A stretch of 64,000 nt of DNA from Paracoccus limosus (GTDB lineage: Bacteria > Pseudomonadota > Alphaproteobacteria > Rhodobacterales > Rhodobacteraceae): assembly GCF_009711185.1 (NCBI RefSeq), contig NZ_WMIF01000001.1, forward strand, positions 248,001-312,000, given 5' to 3'. Below are positions 1 through 9,718 of the stretch, piece after piece. Numbering within the stretch: the first letter of the stretch is position 1; every line of letters starts with the position of its first letter. Under the pieces are notes generated by a model. That model ran no database searches and had not been told where the DNA came from. It was given only the letters and a program-made list of their open reading frames with translations. The position numbers and the translations under genes were made by a program.

Positions 1-1164
<1,164 letters not shown>

Positions 1165-1173
1165 GGGCGGATC

Positions 1174-1899
1174 ATGGCCATCCTTGAAAAACACAAGATC
1201 CTTGAAAAGAACGCCACGCTGCTGCTGGTCTTTTCCTTCCTGGTCGTCACCATCGGCGGTCTGGTCGAAATCGTGCCGCTGTTCTACCTGCAGAACACCA
1301 TCGAAAAGGTCACCGGCGTGCGGCCCTATACGCCGCTGGAGCTGAAGGGCCGCGACATCTATGTCCGCGAGGGCTGCTATGTCTGCCACAGCCAGATGAT
1401 CCGGCCGATGCGCGACGAGGTGGAACGTTACGGCCATTACAGCCTGGCGGCTGAATCGATGTATGACCACCCGTTCCAATGGGGGTCGAAACGCACCGGG
1501 CCGGATCTGGCCCGTGTCGGCGGCCGCTATTCGGATGAATGGCATATCGACCACCTGACCAACCCGCAGGCGGTGGTGCCGGAATCGATCATGCCGAAAT
1601 ACGGCTTCCTGCGGAACCGGATCATCGACCCGTCGAACATGAAGGAACGTCTCAGCACCGATGAGATGGTCGGCGTGCCCTACAATGACGAGATGGTGGC
1701 CAATGCCATCGCCGATTTCCGGGCTCAGGCCGATCCCGATGCCGATGCCTCGGGGCTGGATGCGCGCTATCCCGGCGCCCAGCAGCGCAACTTCGACCGC
1801 AAGCCCGGCGTGTCCGAAATGGATGCCCTGATCGCCTATCTGCAAGTTCTGGGCACGATGGTCGATTTCTCGACCTTCGAGCCGGACCCGACGCGCTGA
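1174..1899 (+). CDS. ccoO: cbb3-type cytochrome c oxidase subunit II, monohaem cytochrome c
   Basis: Membrane-anchored monohaem c subunit that passes electrons from CcoP to CcoN. The 241-residue product has one N-terminal hydrophobic anchor (about residues 10-32) and a single CxxCH haem site at Cys68-Cys71-His72, with a likely distal Met in SIMPKYGF around residue 142. Length is normal for CcoO. A purine-rich stretch (GAGGGCGG) precedes the ATG. The gene lies between ccoN and ccoQ, all on the plus strand with gaps of about 9 bases, consistent with one operon. Confidence 0.97.
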   Translation: MAILEKHKILEKNATLLLVFSFLVVTIGGLVEIVPLFYLQNTIEKVTGVRPYTPLELKGRDIYVREGCYVCHSQMIRPMRDEVERYGHYSLAAESMYDHPFQWGSKRTGPDLARVGGRYSDEWHIDHLTNPQAVVPESIMPKYGFLRNRIIDPSNMKERLSTDEMVGVPYNDEMVANAIADFRAQADPDADASGLDARYPGAQQRNFDRKPGVSEMDALIAYLQVLGTMVDFSTFEPDPTR

Positions 1900-1908
1900 G
1901 GAGGGGAC

Positions 1909-2097
1909 ATGGACCGCTATACGCTGCTGCGCGAACTGGCTGACAGCTGGGTGCTGCTGAGCCTGGTGCTGTTCTTTGTCGGCTCTTGCGTCTTTGCCTT
2001 GCGGCCCGGCACCCGGGCACTGCATCGCGATGCCGCCGAAAGCATCTTCCGCAATGAGACAAGGCCCGTCGAAACGGGCGAGAAGGAAGCCGAGTGA
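1909..2097 (+). CDS. ccoQ: cbb3-type oxidase small subunit CcoQ
   Basis: A 62-residue single-helix protein (hydrophobic stretch about residues 14-32, then a charged cytoplasmic tail) at the position where CcoQ always lies, between ccoO and ccoP. CcoQ is known to stabilise the cbb3 complex; it has no catalytic residues. A good ribosome site (GAGGGGAC) sits just before the ATG. Its stop codon overlaps the ccoP start as TGATG, implying translational coupling. The call rests on position, length and topology rather than on a strong motif. Confidence 0.92.
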   Translation: MDRYTLLRELADSWVLLSLVLFFVGSCVFALRPGTRALHRDAAESIFRNETRPVETGEKEAE

Positions 2098-3167
2098 TGT
2101 CCGAGGACGACAAACGCACGAGCCACCCTGATGCCGGCGCGCCCGATGCCGCCAGCCCGGAAAACGCCGACAACCGCATCGAACTCGGGCGGCTGGCCGC
2201 CGATGAGGCCCATGAGGCCAGCATCGCCGCCAACCCGCCCGAGGGGCCCGACGGCGAGCCGCTGCACAAGCCCGCAGCGGTCCAGACCCGCGTGGTGCGC
2301 GACCGCAAGGGCGTGCGCCACAAGGTCGAGGTGCCCTCGACCGGCCACAGCTGGGACGGGATCATGGAATATGACAACCCGCTGCCGCGCTGGTGGCTGT
2401 GGAGCTTTTACGCCACTGTCGTCTGGGCGGTGGGCTATGTCATCGCCTATCCGGCGATCCCGCTGCTGAACCACGCCACCACCGGCGTCATCGGCACCAC
2501 CTATCGCGGCGAGGTCGCCGCCGATATCCAGCGTTTTGCCGAGGCGAACGCCCCGATCCAGGCCAAGCTGGTGCAGACGCCGCTGGACCAGATCTCGGCC
2601 GATCCGGAGCTGGCGAACTATACCGCCAATGCGGGCTCGGCGATCTTCCGCACCTGGTGCGCGCAGTGCCACGGTTCGGGCGCGGGCGGCAACGCCGGCT
2701 ATCCGACGCTTCTGGACAATGACTGGCTGTGGGGCGGCACGATCGACGACATCCACACCACGATCCAGCACGGGATCCGCGATCCCAAGGATGCCGACAC
2801 CCGCTTCTCGGAAATGCCGAAATTCGGCACCGACGGGCTGCTGGACAATGCCCAGATCGGTCAGGTGGTCAATTACGTCCTGCAACTGGGCGGCCGGCCG
2901 CATGACGCGACGCTGGCGGCCGAGGGCAAACAGGTCTTTGCCGACAACTGCACCGCCTGCCATGGCGAGAACGGCACCGGTGACCGTGCGCAGGGCGCGC
3001 CGAACCTGACCGACGCGGTCTGGCTTTACGGTTCGGACCCGGCGACGCTGACCCGCATCGTGCATGACGGCCCCTATGGCGTCATGCCGGCCTGGGCCGG
3101 GCGTCTGTCCGAGGCCGATATCCGCGCCGTCGCTTCCTATGTCCACAGCCTCGGCGGAGGCGAGTGA
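2097..3167 (+). CDS. ccoP: cbb3-type cytochrome c oxidase subunit III, dihaem cytochrome c
   Basis: Dihaem c subunit that accepts electrons from soluble cytochrome c and feeds CcoO. The 356-residue product has a long charged cytoplasmic N-terminus of about 95 residues, one transmembrane helix (about 98-120), then two haem sites, Cys188-Cys191-His192 and Cys285-Cys288-His289. The N-terminal part is longer than in many CcoP proteins of roughly 290-310 residues. The ATG at 2097 shares a base with the ccoQ stop; a GTG one codon earlier is also possible. It is the last gene of ccoNOQP and is followed by two hairpins. Confidence 0.96.
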   Translation: MSEDDKRTSHPDAGAPDAASPENADNRIELGRLAADEAHEASIAANPPEGPDGEPLHKPAAVQTRVVRDRKGVRHKVEVPSTGHSWDGIMEYDNPLPRWWLWSFYATVVWAVGYVIAYPAIPLLNHATTGVIGTTYRGEVAADIQRFAEANAPIQAKLVQTPLDQISADPELANYTANAGSAIFRTWCAQCHGSGAGGNAGYPTLLDNDWLWGGTIDDIHTTIQHGIRDPKDADTRFSEMPKFGTDGLLDNAQIGQVVNYVLQLGGRPHDATLAAEGKQVFADNCTACHGENGTGDRAQGAPNLTDAVWLYGSDPATLTRIVHDGPYGVMPAWAGRLSEADIRAVASYVHSLGGGE

Positions 3168-3202
3168 CACCCAGATCCATGGCCGGCCCGCCGGCTGTGG
3201 TG

Positions 3203-3245
3203 GCACCGACCCTCTCTTGTTCGCGCGTTTCCTGGGGGTCGGTGC
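3203..3245 (+). terminator. Hairpin downstream of ccoP
   Basis: GCACCGACCC at 3203-3212 pairs perfectly with GGGTCGGTGC at 3236-3245 (10 bp, 23-base loop), followed by TCTTG. Either this or the hairpin at 3281-3307 may end or stabilise the ccoNOQP transcript. The lack of a strong T-run lowers confidence that it is a classical terminator. Confidence 0.45.
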
Positions 3246-3280
3246 TCTTGAATTCGTGGAACCTTTGCGGGGATCCCGGT

Positions 3281-3307
3281 CCGGGGGCGGCAGATGCCTG
3301 CCCCCGG
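3281..3307 (+). terminator. GC-rich hairpin between ccoP and ccoG
   Basis: CCGGGGGC at 3281-3288 pairs with GCCCCCGG at 3300-3307, and the loop contains a further short GGC/GCC stem. CATTTGT follows. It probably isolates ccoNOQP from the FNR-controlled ccoGHIS promoter that begins about 27 bases further on. Confidence 0.5.
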
Positions 3308-3333
3308 GCGCATTTGTCCCGGGCCGTCGGGAC

Positions 3334-3347
3334 TTGATACAGATCAA
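3334..3347 (+). promoter_or_regulatory. FNR/FnrP box upstream of ccoG
   Basis: TTGATACAGATCAA matches the full FNR consensus TTGAT-N4-ATCAA with no mismatch. It lies 54 bases before the ccoG start. FNR-type regulators (FnrP in Paracoccus) activate cbb3 oxidase genes when oxygen is low, so the site explains oxygen control of ccoGHIS as a separate transcription unit. The half-sites are seen directly; the regulator is inferred from the family. Confidence 0.93.
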
Positions 3348-3401
3348 GGCAGCCAGCGATCCGGCCCCCTAGGCTGGCGCCAGCGCAAGAGGAGCCATTC
3401 C

Positions 3402-4850
3402 ATGTCGAAAGCCGACATCGACCCGCCAAATCTATATGCCGCCCGCGAGCCGATCTTTCCGCGCCGGGTCAAGGGTCGCTTTCGCAACCTGAAATGGATC
3501 ATCATGGCGGTGACGCTGGGGATCTATTACCTGCTGCCCTGGATCCGCTGGGACCGTGGTCCCAGCCTGCCCGATCAGGCGGTGCTGGTCGATCTGGCCA
3601 ACCGGCGCTTCTTCTTTTTCTGGATCGAGATCTGGCCGCATGAATTCTATTTCGTCGCCGGCCTTCTGGTCATGGCGGGGCTGGGGCTGTTCCTGTTCAC
3701 CTCGGCGCTGGGCCGGGTCTGGTGCGGCTATACCTGCCCGCAGACAGTCTGGACTGATCTTTTCATCCTGACCGAGCGCTGGGTCGAGGGTGATCGCAAC
3801 GCCCGTGTCCGGCTGTGGAACGAACCCTGGAGCGCGCGCAAGGCCCGGCTGCGGCTGACGAAATGGACGATCTGGCTGGTGATCGCGCTGATGACCGGCG
3901 GCGCCTGGGTGTTCTATTTCACCGACGCCCCGACGCTTCTGGGCAATCTGCTGACCGGGCAGGCGCATCCGGTGGCCTATATCACCATCGCGACGATGAC
4001 GGCGACGACCTTCCTGTTCGGCGGCTTTGCCCGCGAACAGATCTGCATCTATGCCTGCCCCTGGCCGCGGATTCAGGCCGCGATGATGGACGAGGAAACC
4101 CTGACCGTCGCCTATCGCGACTGGCGGGGCGAGCCGCGCGGCAAGTCCAAGGTGACCCCCGATGCCGCGCCCAAGGGCGATTGCATCGACTGCATGGCCT
4201 GTGTGAACGTCTGTCCGATGGGCATCGACATCCGCGATGGCCAGCAGCTGGAATGCATCACCTGCGCGCTCTGCATCGACGCCTGCGACGATGTGATGGA
4301 CAAGATCGGCAAGCCGCGCGGGCTGATCGACTATATGGCGCTGAAGGACGAGACCGCCGAACGTGCCGGCGCGGCGCCGAAATCGGTCTGGCGCCATATC
4401 CTGCGCCCGCGCACGGTGCTGTATTTCACGCTTTGGGCCGGTATCGGCATCGCGCTGATCGTGGCGCTGTTCCTGCGCTCGCCCTTTGACCTGAACGTGA
4501 CGCCGGTCAGAAACCCGCTTTACGTCACCATGGCCGACGGCGCGATCCGCAACACCTATTCGCTGCGCCTGCGCAACAAACAGGGCAAGGAACATGAGTT
4601 CGCGGTTTCCGTGACCGCTGCCGATGGCTCGGTGCCGCAGGGCATTGCCGTGTTGCTGGAAGGCCAGCCCGACGCCCGCATTCACGTGGCTCCCGACACC
4701 ACCCAGACCCAGCGGCTGTATCTGACCGCCGCCCCGGGCTCGGCCATGGCCGAGGGCGGGCAGGCCGAGATCGAACTGTGGATCGAGGATCTGTCGGACG
4801 GGCTGAAAACGCATGTAAACACCGTCTTCCACGGAAGGAGCGAGAAATGA
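3402..4850 (+). CDS. ccoG: Cytochrome oxidase accessory protein CcoG (RdxB/FixG-type ferredoxin-like)
   Basis: Polytopic membrane iron-sulfur protein needed for cbb3 maturation; CcoG has been linked to Cu(II) reduction during copper delivery to CcoN. The 482-residue product has about four helices in the first 230 residues and a fifth near 350. Two 4Fe-4S motifs follow: Cys261, 264, 267, 271 and Cys285, 288, 291, 295. A C-terminal Ig-like periplasmic domain (FixG_C type) comes last. The ATG at 3402 follows AAGAGGAGCC, a strong ribosome site; the frame is open further upstream but without support. It overlaps ccoH by ATGA. Confidence 0.96.
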   Translation: MSKADIDPPNLYAAREPIFPRRVKGRFRNLKWIIMAVTLGIYYLLPWIRWDRGPSLPDQAVLVDLANRRFFFFWIEIWPHEFYFVAGLLVMAGLGLFLFTSALGRVWCGYTCPQTVWTDLFILTERWVEGDRNARVRLWNEPWSARKARLRLTKWTIWLVIALMTGGAWVFYFTDAPTLLGNLLTGQAHPVAYITIATMTATTFLFGGFAREQICIYACPWPRIQAAMMDEETLTVAYRDWRGEPRGKSKVTPDAAPKGDCIDCMACVNVCPMGIDIRDGQQLECITCALCIDACDDVMDKIGKPRGLIDYMALKDETAERAGAAPKSVWRHILRPRTVLYFTLWAGIGIALIVALFLRSPFDLNVTPVRNPLYVTMADGAIRNTYSLRLRNKQGKEHEFAVSVTAADGSVPQGIAVLLEGQPDARIHVAPDTTQTQRLYLTAAPGSAMAEGGQAEIELWIEDLSDGLKTHVNTVFHGRSEK

Positions 4851-5338
4851 GCGCAGCGCGCGGCAAGCCCCTCACCGGCAAGACGCTGACTGGCAAGCAT
4901 GTGCTGGCGATCACCTTGACCGCGTTCGGGGTCATCATCGGCGTCAACGTGCTGATGGCGGTCAAGGCTGTCGGCACCTTTCCCGGACTCGAGGTCGCTA
5001 ACAGCTATGTCGCGTCGCAAAGCTTCGACCGCGACCGCGCCGCGCAGCAGGCCTTGGGCTGGAAGGTCAGCGCCGATTACGATGGCAAAGAGCTGGTGCT
5101 GGCGATCCGCGACGCCCAAGGCAACCCGGCGCGCATCCGCGACATCGCGGTGACGGTCGGCCGCCCCACCTATGTCGCCGAGGATCAGCACCCGCAGATG
5201 CGTTATGAGGGCGGGCTTTATGTCGCGCCCTTGACGCTCAAGCCAGGGCTGTGGAACATCCATGTCGTGGCGACAGCGTGGGACGGCACCGAGTTCCGCC
5301 AGCGCATCGACCATTACCACGGCAACCGGGTCCAGTAA
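4847..5338 (+). CDS. ccoH: FixH family protein CcoH
   Basis: A 163-residue protein with one N-terminal transmembrane helix (about residues 20-42) and a periplasmic FixH-type beta domain containing RYEGGLYVAPLTLKPG. CcoH/FixH is known to be required for assembly and stability of the cbb3 oxidase. The start ATG overlaps the ccoG stop (ATGA), so translation is coupled. The next gene, ccoI, starts 1 base after its stop. The chosen start agrees with the normal family length. Confidence 0.93.
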   Translation: MSAARGKPLTGKTLTGKHVLAITLTAFGVIIGVNVLMAVKAVGTFPGLEVANSYVASQSFDRDRAAQQALGWKVSADYDGKELVLAIRDAQGNPARIRDIAVTVGRPTYVAEDQHPQMRYEGGLYVAPLTLKPGLWNIHVVATAWDGTEFRQRIDHYHGNRVQ

Positions 5339-5339
5339 G

Positions 5340-7520
5340 ATGAGCGATGCTGCCTATGAGGCCCGGCTTTCCGCCTGTCCGGCTTGCGATGCCGCACCGC
5401 TGGCTCAGCGCGTTGCCGGCTCGGGCGGCACCGTCGATATCATCCTGTCGCTGCCCACGGTGCATTGCGCCGCCTGCATCAGCGATGTCGAACAGGCGCT
5501 GACCCGCCATCCCGGCGTCAAGGCGGCGCGAGTGAACCTGACCCGCCGCCGCGTCACCGTCGATGCCTCGGGCCTGACCGCCGAGGAGCTGATCCCGGTG
5601 GTCGAGCGCATCGGCTATGAGGCGCATGAACTGGATCCCGGCGCGCTGTCGGCCAGCGCCGCCGACCGGCAGGGCCGCGACATCCTGATGCGCATTGGCG
5701 TGTCGGGTTTCGCGATGATGAACATCATGATCCTGTCCATTGCCGTCTGGTCGGGGGCCGATGATGCGACGCGCGACCTGTTCCACCTGATCTCGGGGGT
5801 GATCGCGCTGCCGACGGTGGCCTTTGCCGGGCAGCCGTTCTTTTCCAGCGCATGGCGCGCGCTCAAGGCGCGGCGGCTGGGCATGGACGTGCCGATCTCG
5901 CTGGCGCTGATCCTTGCCTCGTCGATCTCGGTCTATGAGACGCTGCATTCCGGGCATCACGCCTATTTCGATGCGGCGGTGATGCTGTGCTTTTTCCTGC
6001 TGATCGGGCGCTATCTGGACTATCGCACCCGCGCCGTGGCCCGTTCCGCCGCCGAAGAGCTGACCGCGCTTGAGGTGCCGCGCGCCTTTCTGATCACGCC
6101 CGCAGGCGATCAAGCCGTGCCGGTGGCCGAGCTGCGCCCCGGCGATCTAATCCGCATCCGTCCCGGTGCCCGCATTCCCGCCGATGGCGAGATCGTCGAG
6201 GGCGGCAGCGAGATCGACCGCTCGCTTTTGACCGGCGAAAGCATCCCGGTGCCGGTGGGGCCGGGGACAGCCCTGTCGGCGGGCGAGGTCAATCTGACCG
6301 GCGCGTTGGCGCTGCGCGTGACGGCGGCGGGGCGCGACAGTTCGCTGGCGCGGCTGACGGCGCTGGTCGCGGCAGCGGAATCGGCGCGTGGACGCTATAC
6401 CGGGCTCGCCGACCGGGCCTCGCGGCTTTATTCGCCGTTGGTGCATCTTTTGGCCTTCAGCAGTTTTCTGGGCTGGTATCTGGCGACGCGCGACCTGCGC
6501 CTTGCCATCAATATCGCGGCGGCGGTGCTGATCATCACCTGCCCCTGCGCGCTTGGGCTGGCGGTGCCTGCGGTGGTGACGGCGGCCTCGGGGCGGCTGT
6601 TCCGGCGCGGCATGCTGATCAAGGACGGCACCGCGCTGGAACGTCTGGCCGAGGTCGATTGCGTGGTCTTTGACAAGACCGGCACCCTGACCCTTGGCGT
6701 GCCGCAGCTGGTCAGCGCGGTGCCGCCGGAACTGCGCCCGGTCGCCTTGGCGCTGGCGCAGGGCTCTGGCCATCCGCTGTCGCGGGCGCTGGCGCAGGCG
6801 ATGCAGGATCTGGGCGTGACGCCGGCTGCGGTGCAGGATCTGCGCGAATGGCCGGGGCAGGGTGTCGAGGCCGATGTCGATGGCCAGCAGGTCCGGCTGG
6901 GCCGCGCGGGCTGGCTGGGTGCGGCGCATGGCGAGGCCACGCTGTCGGCAAGCTGGCTGGCGATTGGCGATCAGCCGCCGCTGCGGCTGGATTTCAGCGA
7001 CCGCCTGCGCCCGGGCGCGGCTGAGGCGGTTCGCCGCATCACCGAATCCGGTCGCCGGGTCATGCTGCTGTCGGGCGACGCCCGCCCGGTGGTCGCCGAA
7101 CTGGCCGAGCGGCTGGGCATCGCCGAATGGCAAGCCGGGGTCGGTCCCACCGACAAGGCGCAGGTGGTGCAGGATCTAGGCGCGCTGGGGCACAAGGTGC
7201 TGATGGTCGGCGACGGGCTGAACGATACGGCGGCGCTGGCGGCGGCCCATGTCTCGGTCTCGCCGGCTTCGGCGCTGGATGCGGCCCGCGTCGCCTCGGA
7301 TATCGTCACGCTGGGCGCCGATCTGGCCCCAGTGGCCGAGGCGCTGGATCTGGCCCGCGCCGCCCGCCGCCGCATCCGCGAAAATTTCGCGCTGTCGCTG
7401 GGCTATAACGTTGTGGCGGTGCCCTTTGCGATTGCTGGTCTGGCGACGCCGCTGATGGCGGCGCTGGCCATGTCGCTCAGCTCGATCAGCGTCACGCTGA
7501 ACGCGCTGCGGCTGCGATAG
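5340..7520 (+). CDS. ccoI: Copper-translocating P1B-type ATPase CcoI
   Basis: ATP-driven copper exporter that supplies copper for the CuB site of CcoN. The 726-residue product has an N-terminal heavy-metal-binding domain with Cys43-x-x-Cys46, the membrane CPC copper motif at 401-403, the phosphorylated Asp445 in DKTGT, and the hinge motif MVGDGLND near residue 620. About eight helices are readable. Upstream Cys residues in ACPACD may form a second metal site. The start overlaps the end of ccoH without a gap; an in-frame start 78 bases earlier would lie inside ccoH and is rejected. Confidence 0.96.
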   Translation: MSDAAYEARLSACPACDAAPLAQRVAGSGGTVDIILSLPTVHCAACISDVEQALTRHPGVKAARVNLTRRRVTVDASGLTAEELIPVVERIGYEAHELDPGALSASAADRQGRDILMRIGVSGFAMMNIMILSIAVWSGADDATRDLFHLISGVIALPTVAFAGQPFFSSAWRALKARRLGMDVPISLALILASSISVYETLHSGHHAYFDAAVMLCFFLLIGRYLDYRTRAVARSAAEELTALEVPRAFLITPAGDQAVPVAELRPGDLIRIRPGARIPADGEIVEGGSEIDRSLLTGESIPVPVGPGTALSAGEVNLTGALALRVTAAGRDSSLARLTALVAAAESARGRYTGLADRASRLYSPLVHLLAFSSFLGWYLATRDLRLAINIAAAVLIITCPCALGLAVPAVVTAASGRLFRRGMLIKDGTALERLAEVDCVVFDKTGTLTLGVPQLVSAVPPELRPVALALAQGSGHPLSRALAQAMQDLGVTPAAVQDLREWPGQGVEADVDGQQVRLGRAGWLGAAHGEATLSASWLAIGDQPPLRLDFSDRLRPGAAEAVRRITESGRRVMLLSGDARPVVAELAERLGIAEWQAGVGPTDKAQVVQDLGALGHKVLMVGDGLNDTAALAAAHVSVSPASALDAARVASDIVTLGADLAPVAEALDLARAARRRIRENFALSLGYNVVAVPFAIAGLATPLMAALAMSLSSISVTLNALRLR

Positions 7521-7529
7521 GAGGTCGGG

Positions 7530-7688
7530 ATGGATGTTCTTGTCTTGCTGATCCCGATTTCGCTGGGGCTGGGCGGGCTGGGGTTGATGGCCTTTGTCTG
7601 GTCGCTGCGTTCGCGGCAATATGACGATCCCAAGGGCGATTCCGAGCGTATCCTCAGCCGCGAATGGGACGACCGGCCAAAGCCCTGA
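7530..7688 (+). CDS. ccoS: cbb3-type oxidase assembly protein CcoS
   Basis: A 52-residue single-helix protein starting MDVLVLLIPISLGLGGLGLM and ending in a charged tail with SRQYDDPKGDSERIL, the recognisable CcoS signature (short helix, then QYDDxxGxxxRIL). CcoS is required for insertion of haem b and copper into CcoN. AGGAGGTCGG directly upstream is a near-perfect ribosome site. It closes the ccoGHIS operon and ends 13 bases from the convergent kpsC gene, leaving no room for a terminator between them. Confidence 0.93.
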   Translation: MDVLVLLIPISLGLGGLGLMAFVWSLRSRQYDDPKGDSERILSREWDDRPKP

Positions 7689-7701
7689 TGGCCGGGGCTG
7701 T

Positions 7702-9714
7702 TCAGCGCCGCCACAGCCAGGCATGGCCGCTGAAAAGCCCCTGCGCCTTGGCAAGGATCCGCAGGCCGGGGCCCGCCAGCCCAAGCTCGGGATCTGCCAG
7801 CCGCTCCAGAACCACCTCGGGCGGGCAGGGCAGGCCGCTCACCGGATCGAAATAGCGCGGATAGGCGATCAGTGCGACATGGGTCAGCTGTGCCAGATCG
7901 GCCCGCAGCCGGCGGCGTTCGGGCATCGGGCCCAGATCGCGCGTCAGCCCCCAGCCGGCATAGAAGGGCGCGCCCAGCGTGGTGACCGGCAGGCCGCGCA
8001 GCAGCGCCTCGAACCCCATGGTCGAGGTGATGGTCCAAAGCTCGTCGATCTCGGCCAGCAGCGCCGCGGGGCTTGCCTCATGCGCGACCACATCGGCCAG
8101 CTCTGTCATGCGGGCGGGCGCGATCAGGCCGGGGCGCAGCCCCGCCTCGACATCGGGATGCGGCTTGTAGATCAGCACGGCATCGGGGTTTTCGGCCCGC
8201 ACCCGTTCCAGCAGCGCAAGGTTGCTGCGCTCGGCCCCGCCGCCCAACCGGACCGAGGCGTCGTCCTCGACCTGACCGGGCACGAGAATGCGCCGGCCCG
8301 GCGGCAATTTCGGCAATTGGCCGGCAAGGTTGTATTTGGTGATCCCCGACGTCACCAAAGCCCGGCCAAGTGCCAGCGCGCGCGCGCGATCTTCGTCCGA
8401 CAGGGAGGCGGCCATCAACTGCTCGAACCGGCTTTCGCGCGTCGGATCGTAATAGATGCCGAGGTCGTCGGCGACCAGCGACAGCGGCGGCACAAGGGCC
8501 GCGCCCAACCCGCGCGAGCGCAGAAACCCATCCTCGACGCGCAGCGCTCCGGGGGTTTCGCTGGCACGATTGGCCCAGGCCAGCGTCACCTGCGGTCCCG
8601 GCGTCGTGGTGAAGCGCACCGGGCGGGCGCCGCCAAAAGCCCGGGCGATAAAGGGACGTTTCCACAGCCGCATGCCGTAGGCCAGGTGGCCGGCATGGTC
8701 CTGTTGCCAAGCCTTAGCCTCGGCCTCGATCTGGTGCAGGGCGGTTTCGAAATCGGTCAGCCGGTCGCGGCAGGGATCATACCAGACCGGGCCGCGCAGG
8801 TGGCTGGCGGCAAATAGCGCCTCGATCGGGGCAGGGCGGCGGCGCGGAAAGGCCTGCGCGTCGTCGGAAAGCCCCCAGCCGGCATAGAACGGCTGGCCAA
8901 AAATCCGGGGCCGGTGCCCGGCCAGCATCGCCTCATAGCCCAGCTGCGAGGACATGGCATAGACCCGCGCCGCGCCGCCAAGCAGCGCCCAGGGCGAAAT
9001 CGGCCCGTCCGAGAAGGCATCGCCGGGGCGCAGGTCATCGCGGCTGAAATGCCCCGGCCGGAACCCGGCGGCGGTTTCGGGATGGCTGCGGATCAGGATC
9101 GGCAGACCGGGGTTTTCGTCGCGCGCCGCCCGCAGCATGTCAAGGAATTCGGCCCGGCCCGCGCCCGCCAGCGAGGCGTCGCCTCCGGTTTGGTCGATCA
9201 CCAACACATAGCCGGGTGGCAGCGACGGCTGGTCCGCCGCTTCGGGCAGATGCGCATTGTATTTCGACAGATCGGCCGCGATCAGCCGCCGGATGCCCGA
9301 ACGGGCGCGGTCCTGCCAGTCGGCAGTCTGCGGATCTAGGATCAGCTGCTCCAGCAACGAGGGCACATCGGCGCGGAAATGCAGGCCGATCGGGTCCAGC
9401 AACAGGCCGATGGGGCCACGCCGTGCCACCGGAGGCCCGTTTCGCCGTGCCGCCCGGCCGGGCAGGATTGAGCGCAGAAAGGCATCCTCGACCCGCAACA
9501 GCCGGGCGCCGCGCCGCCGTGCGACCGCCTCGCCACGCCATGCGGTCGGGCTCGCGCCCCAAAGCCCGACGGTATCGCCCGGACCCGGCAGCCCGACTGT
9601 CACTTGCCATCCGGCAAGGCCAAGGATGCGCCGCAGGCGCGGGCCGGTGAAAAAACCGCCGTTGAAAACGAAAAGCCGCCGGGAAATCCCGGCGGCTTTG
9701 TCTGCCTGGGTCAT
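7702..9714 (-). CDS. kpsC: Capsular polysaccharide beta-Kdo transferase KpsC
   Basis: Cytoplasmic dual glycosyltransferase that extends the poly-beta-Kdo linker on lyso-phosphatidylglycerol, the anchor of group 2 capsules. The 670-residue product shows the internal duplication of KpsC: module 1 has VEDAFLRS near residue 73, module 2 has VEDGFLRSRGLG near residue 391, each followed by PxSLVxDxxGIYYD- or GLLLDPIGLHF-type segments and by KYN and YAGWGL motifs. The length is normal. It starts 4 bases after the kpsD stop. The first codons contain a strong hairpin (see 9672-9699). Convergent with ccoS. Confidence 0.95.
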   Translation of the reverse strand: MTQADKAAGISRRLFVFNGGFFTGPRLRRILGLAGWQVTVGLPGPGDTVGLWGASPTAWRGEAVARRRGARLLRVEDAFLRSILPGRAARRNGPPVARRGPIGLLLDPIGLHFRADVPSLLEQLILDPQTADWQDRARSGIRRLIAADLSKYNAHLPEAADQPSLPPGYVLVIDQTGGDASLAGAGRAEFLDMLRAARDENPGLPILIRSHPETAAGFRPGHFSRDDLRPGDAFSDGPISPWALLGGAARVYAMSSQLGYEAMLAGHRPRIFGQPFYAGWGLSDDAQAFPRRRPAPIEALFAASHLRGPVWYDPCRDRLTDFETALHQIEAEAKAWQQDHAGHLAYGMRLWKRPFIARAFGGARPVRFTTTPGPQVTLAWANRASETPGALRVEDGFLRSRGLGAALVPPLSLVADDLGIYYDPTRESRFEQLMAASLSDEDRARALALGRALVTSGITKYNLAGQLPKLPPGRRILVPGQVEDDASVRLGGGAERSNLALLERVRAENPDAVLIYKPHPDVEAGLRPGLIAPARMTELADVVAHEASPAALLAEIDELWTITSTMGFEALLRGLPVTTLGAPFYAGWGLTRDLGPMPERRRLRADLAQLTHVALIAYPRYFDPVSGLPCPPEVVLERLADPELGLAGPGLRILAKAQGLFSGHAWLWRR
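9672..9699 (-). terminator. Terminator-like perfect hairpin inside the 5' end of kpsC
   Basis: On the minus strand AAAGCCGCCGGGA (9699-9687) and TCCCGGCGGCTTT (9684-9672) form a perfect 13-bp stem with a 2-base loop, followed by TCGTTTTC. It lies about 20 bases past the kpsD stop but covers codons about 6-15 of kpsC. It has the shape of a rho-independent terminator and could attenuate transcription from kpsD into kpsC. That role is inference. Confidence 0.6.
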
Positions 9715-9718
9715 GCCC

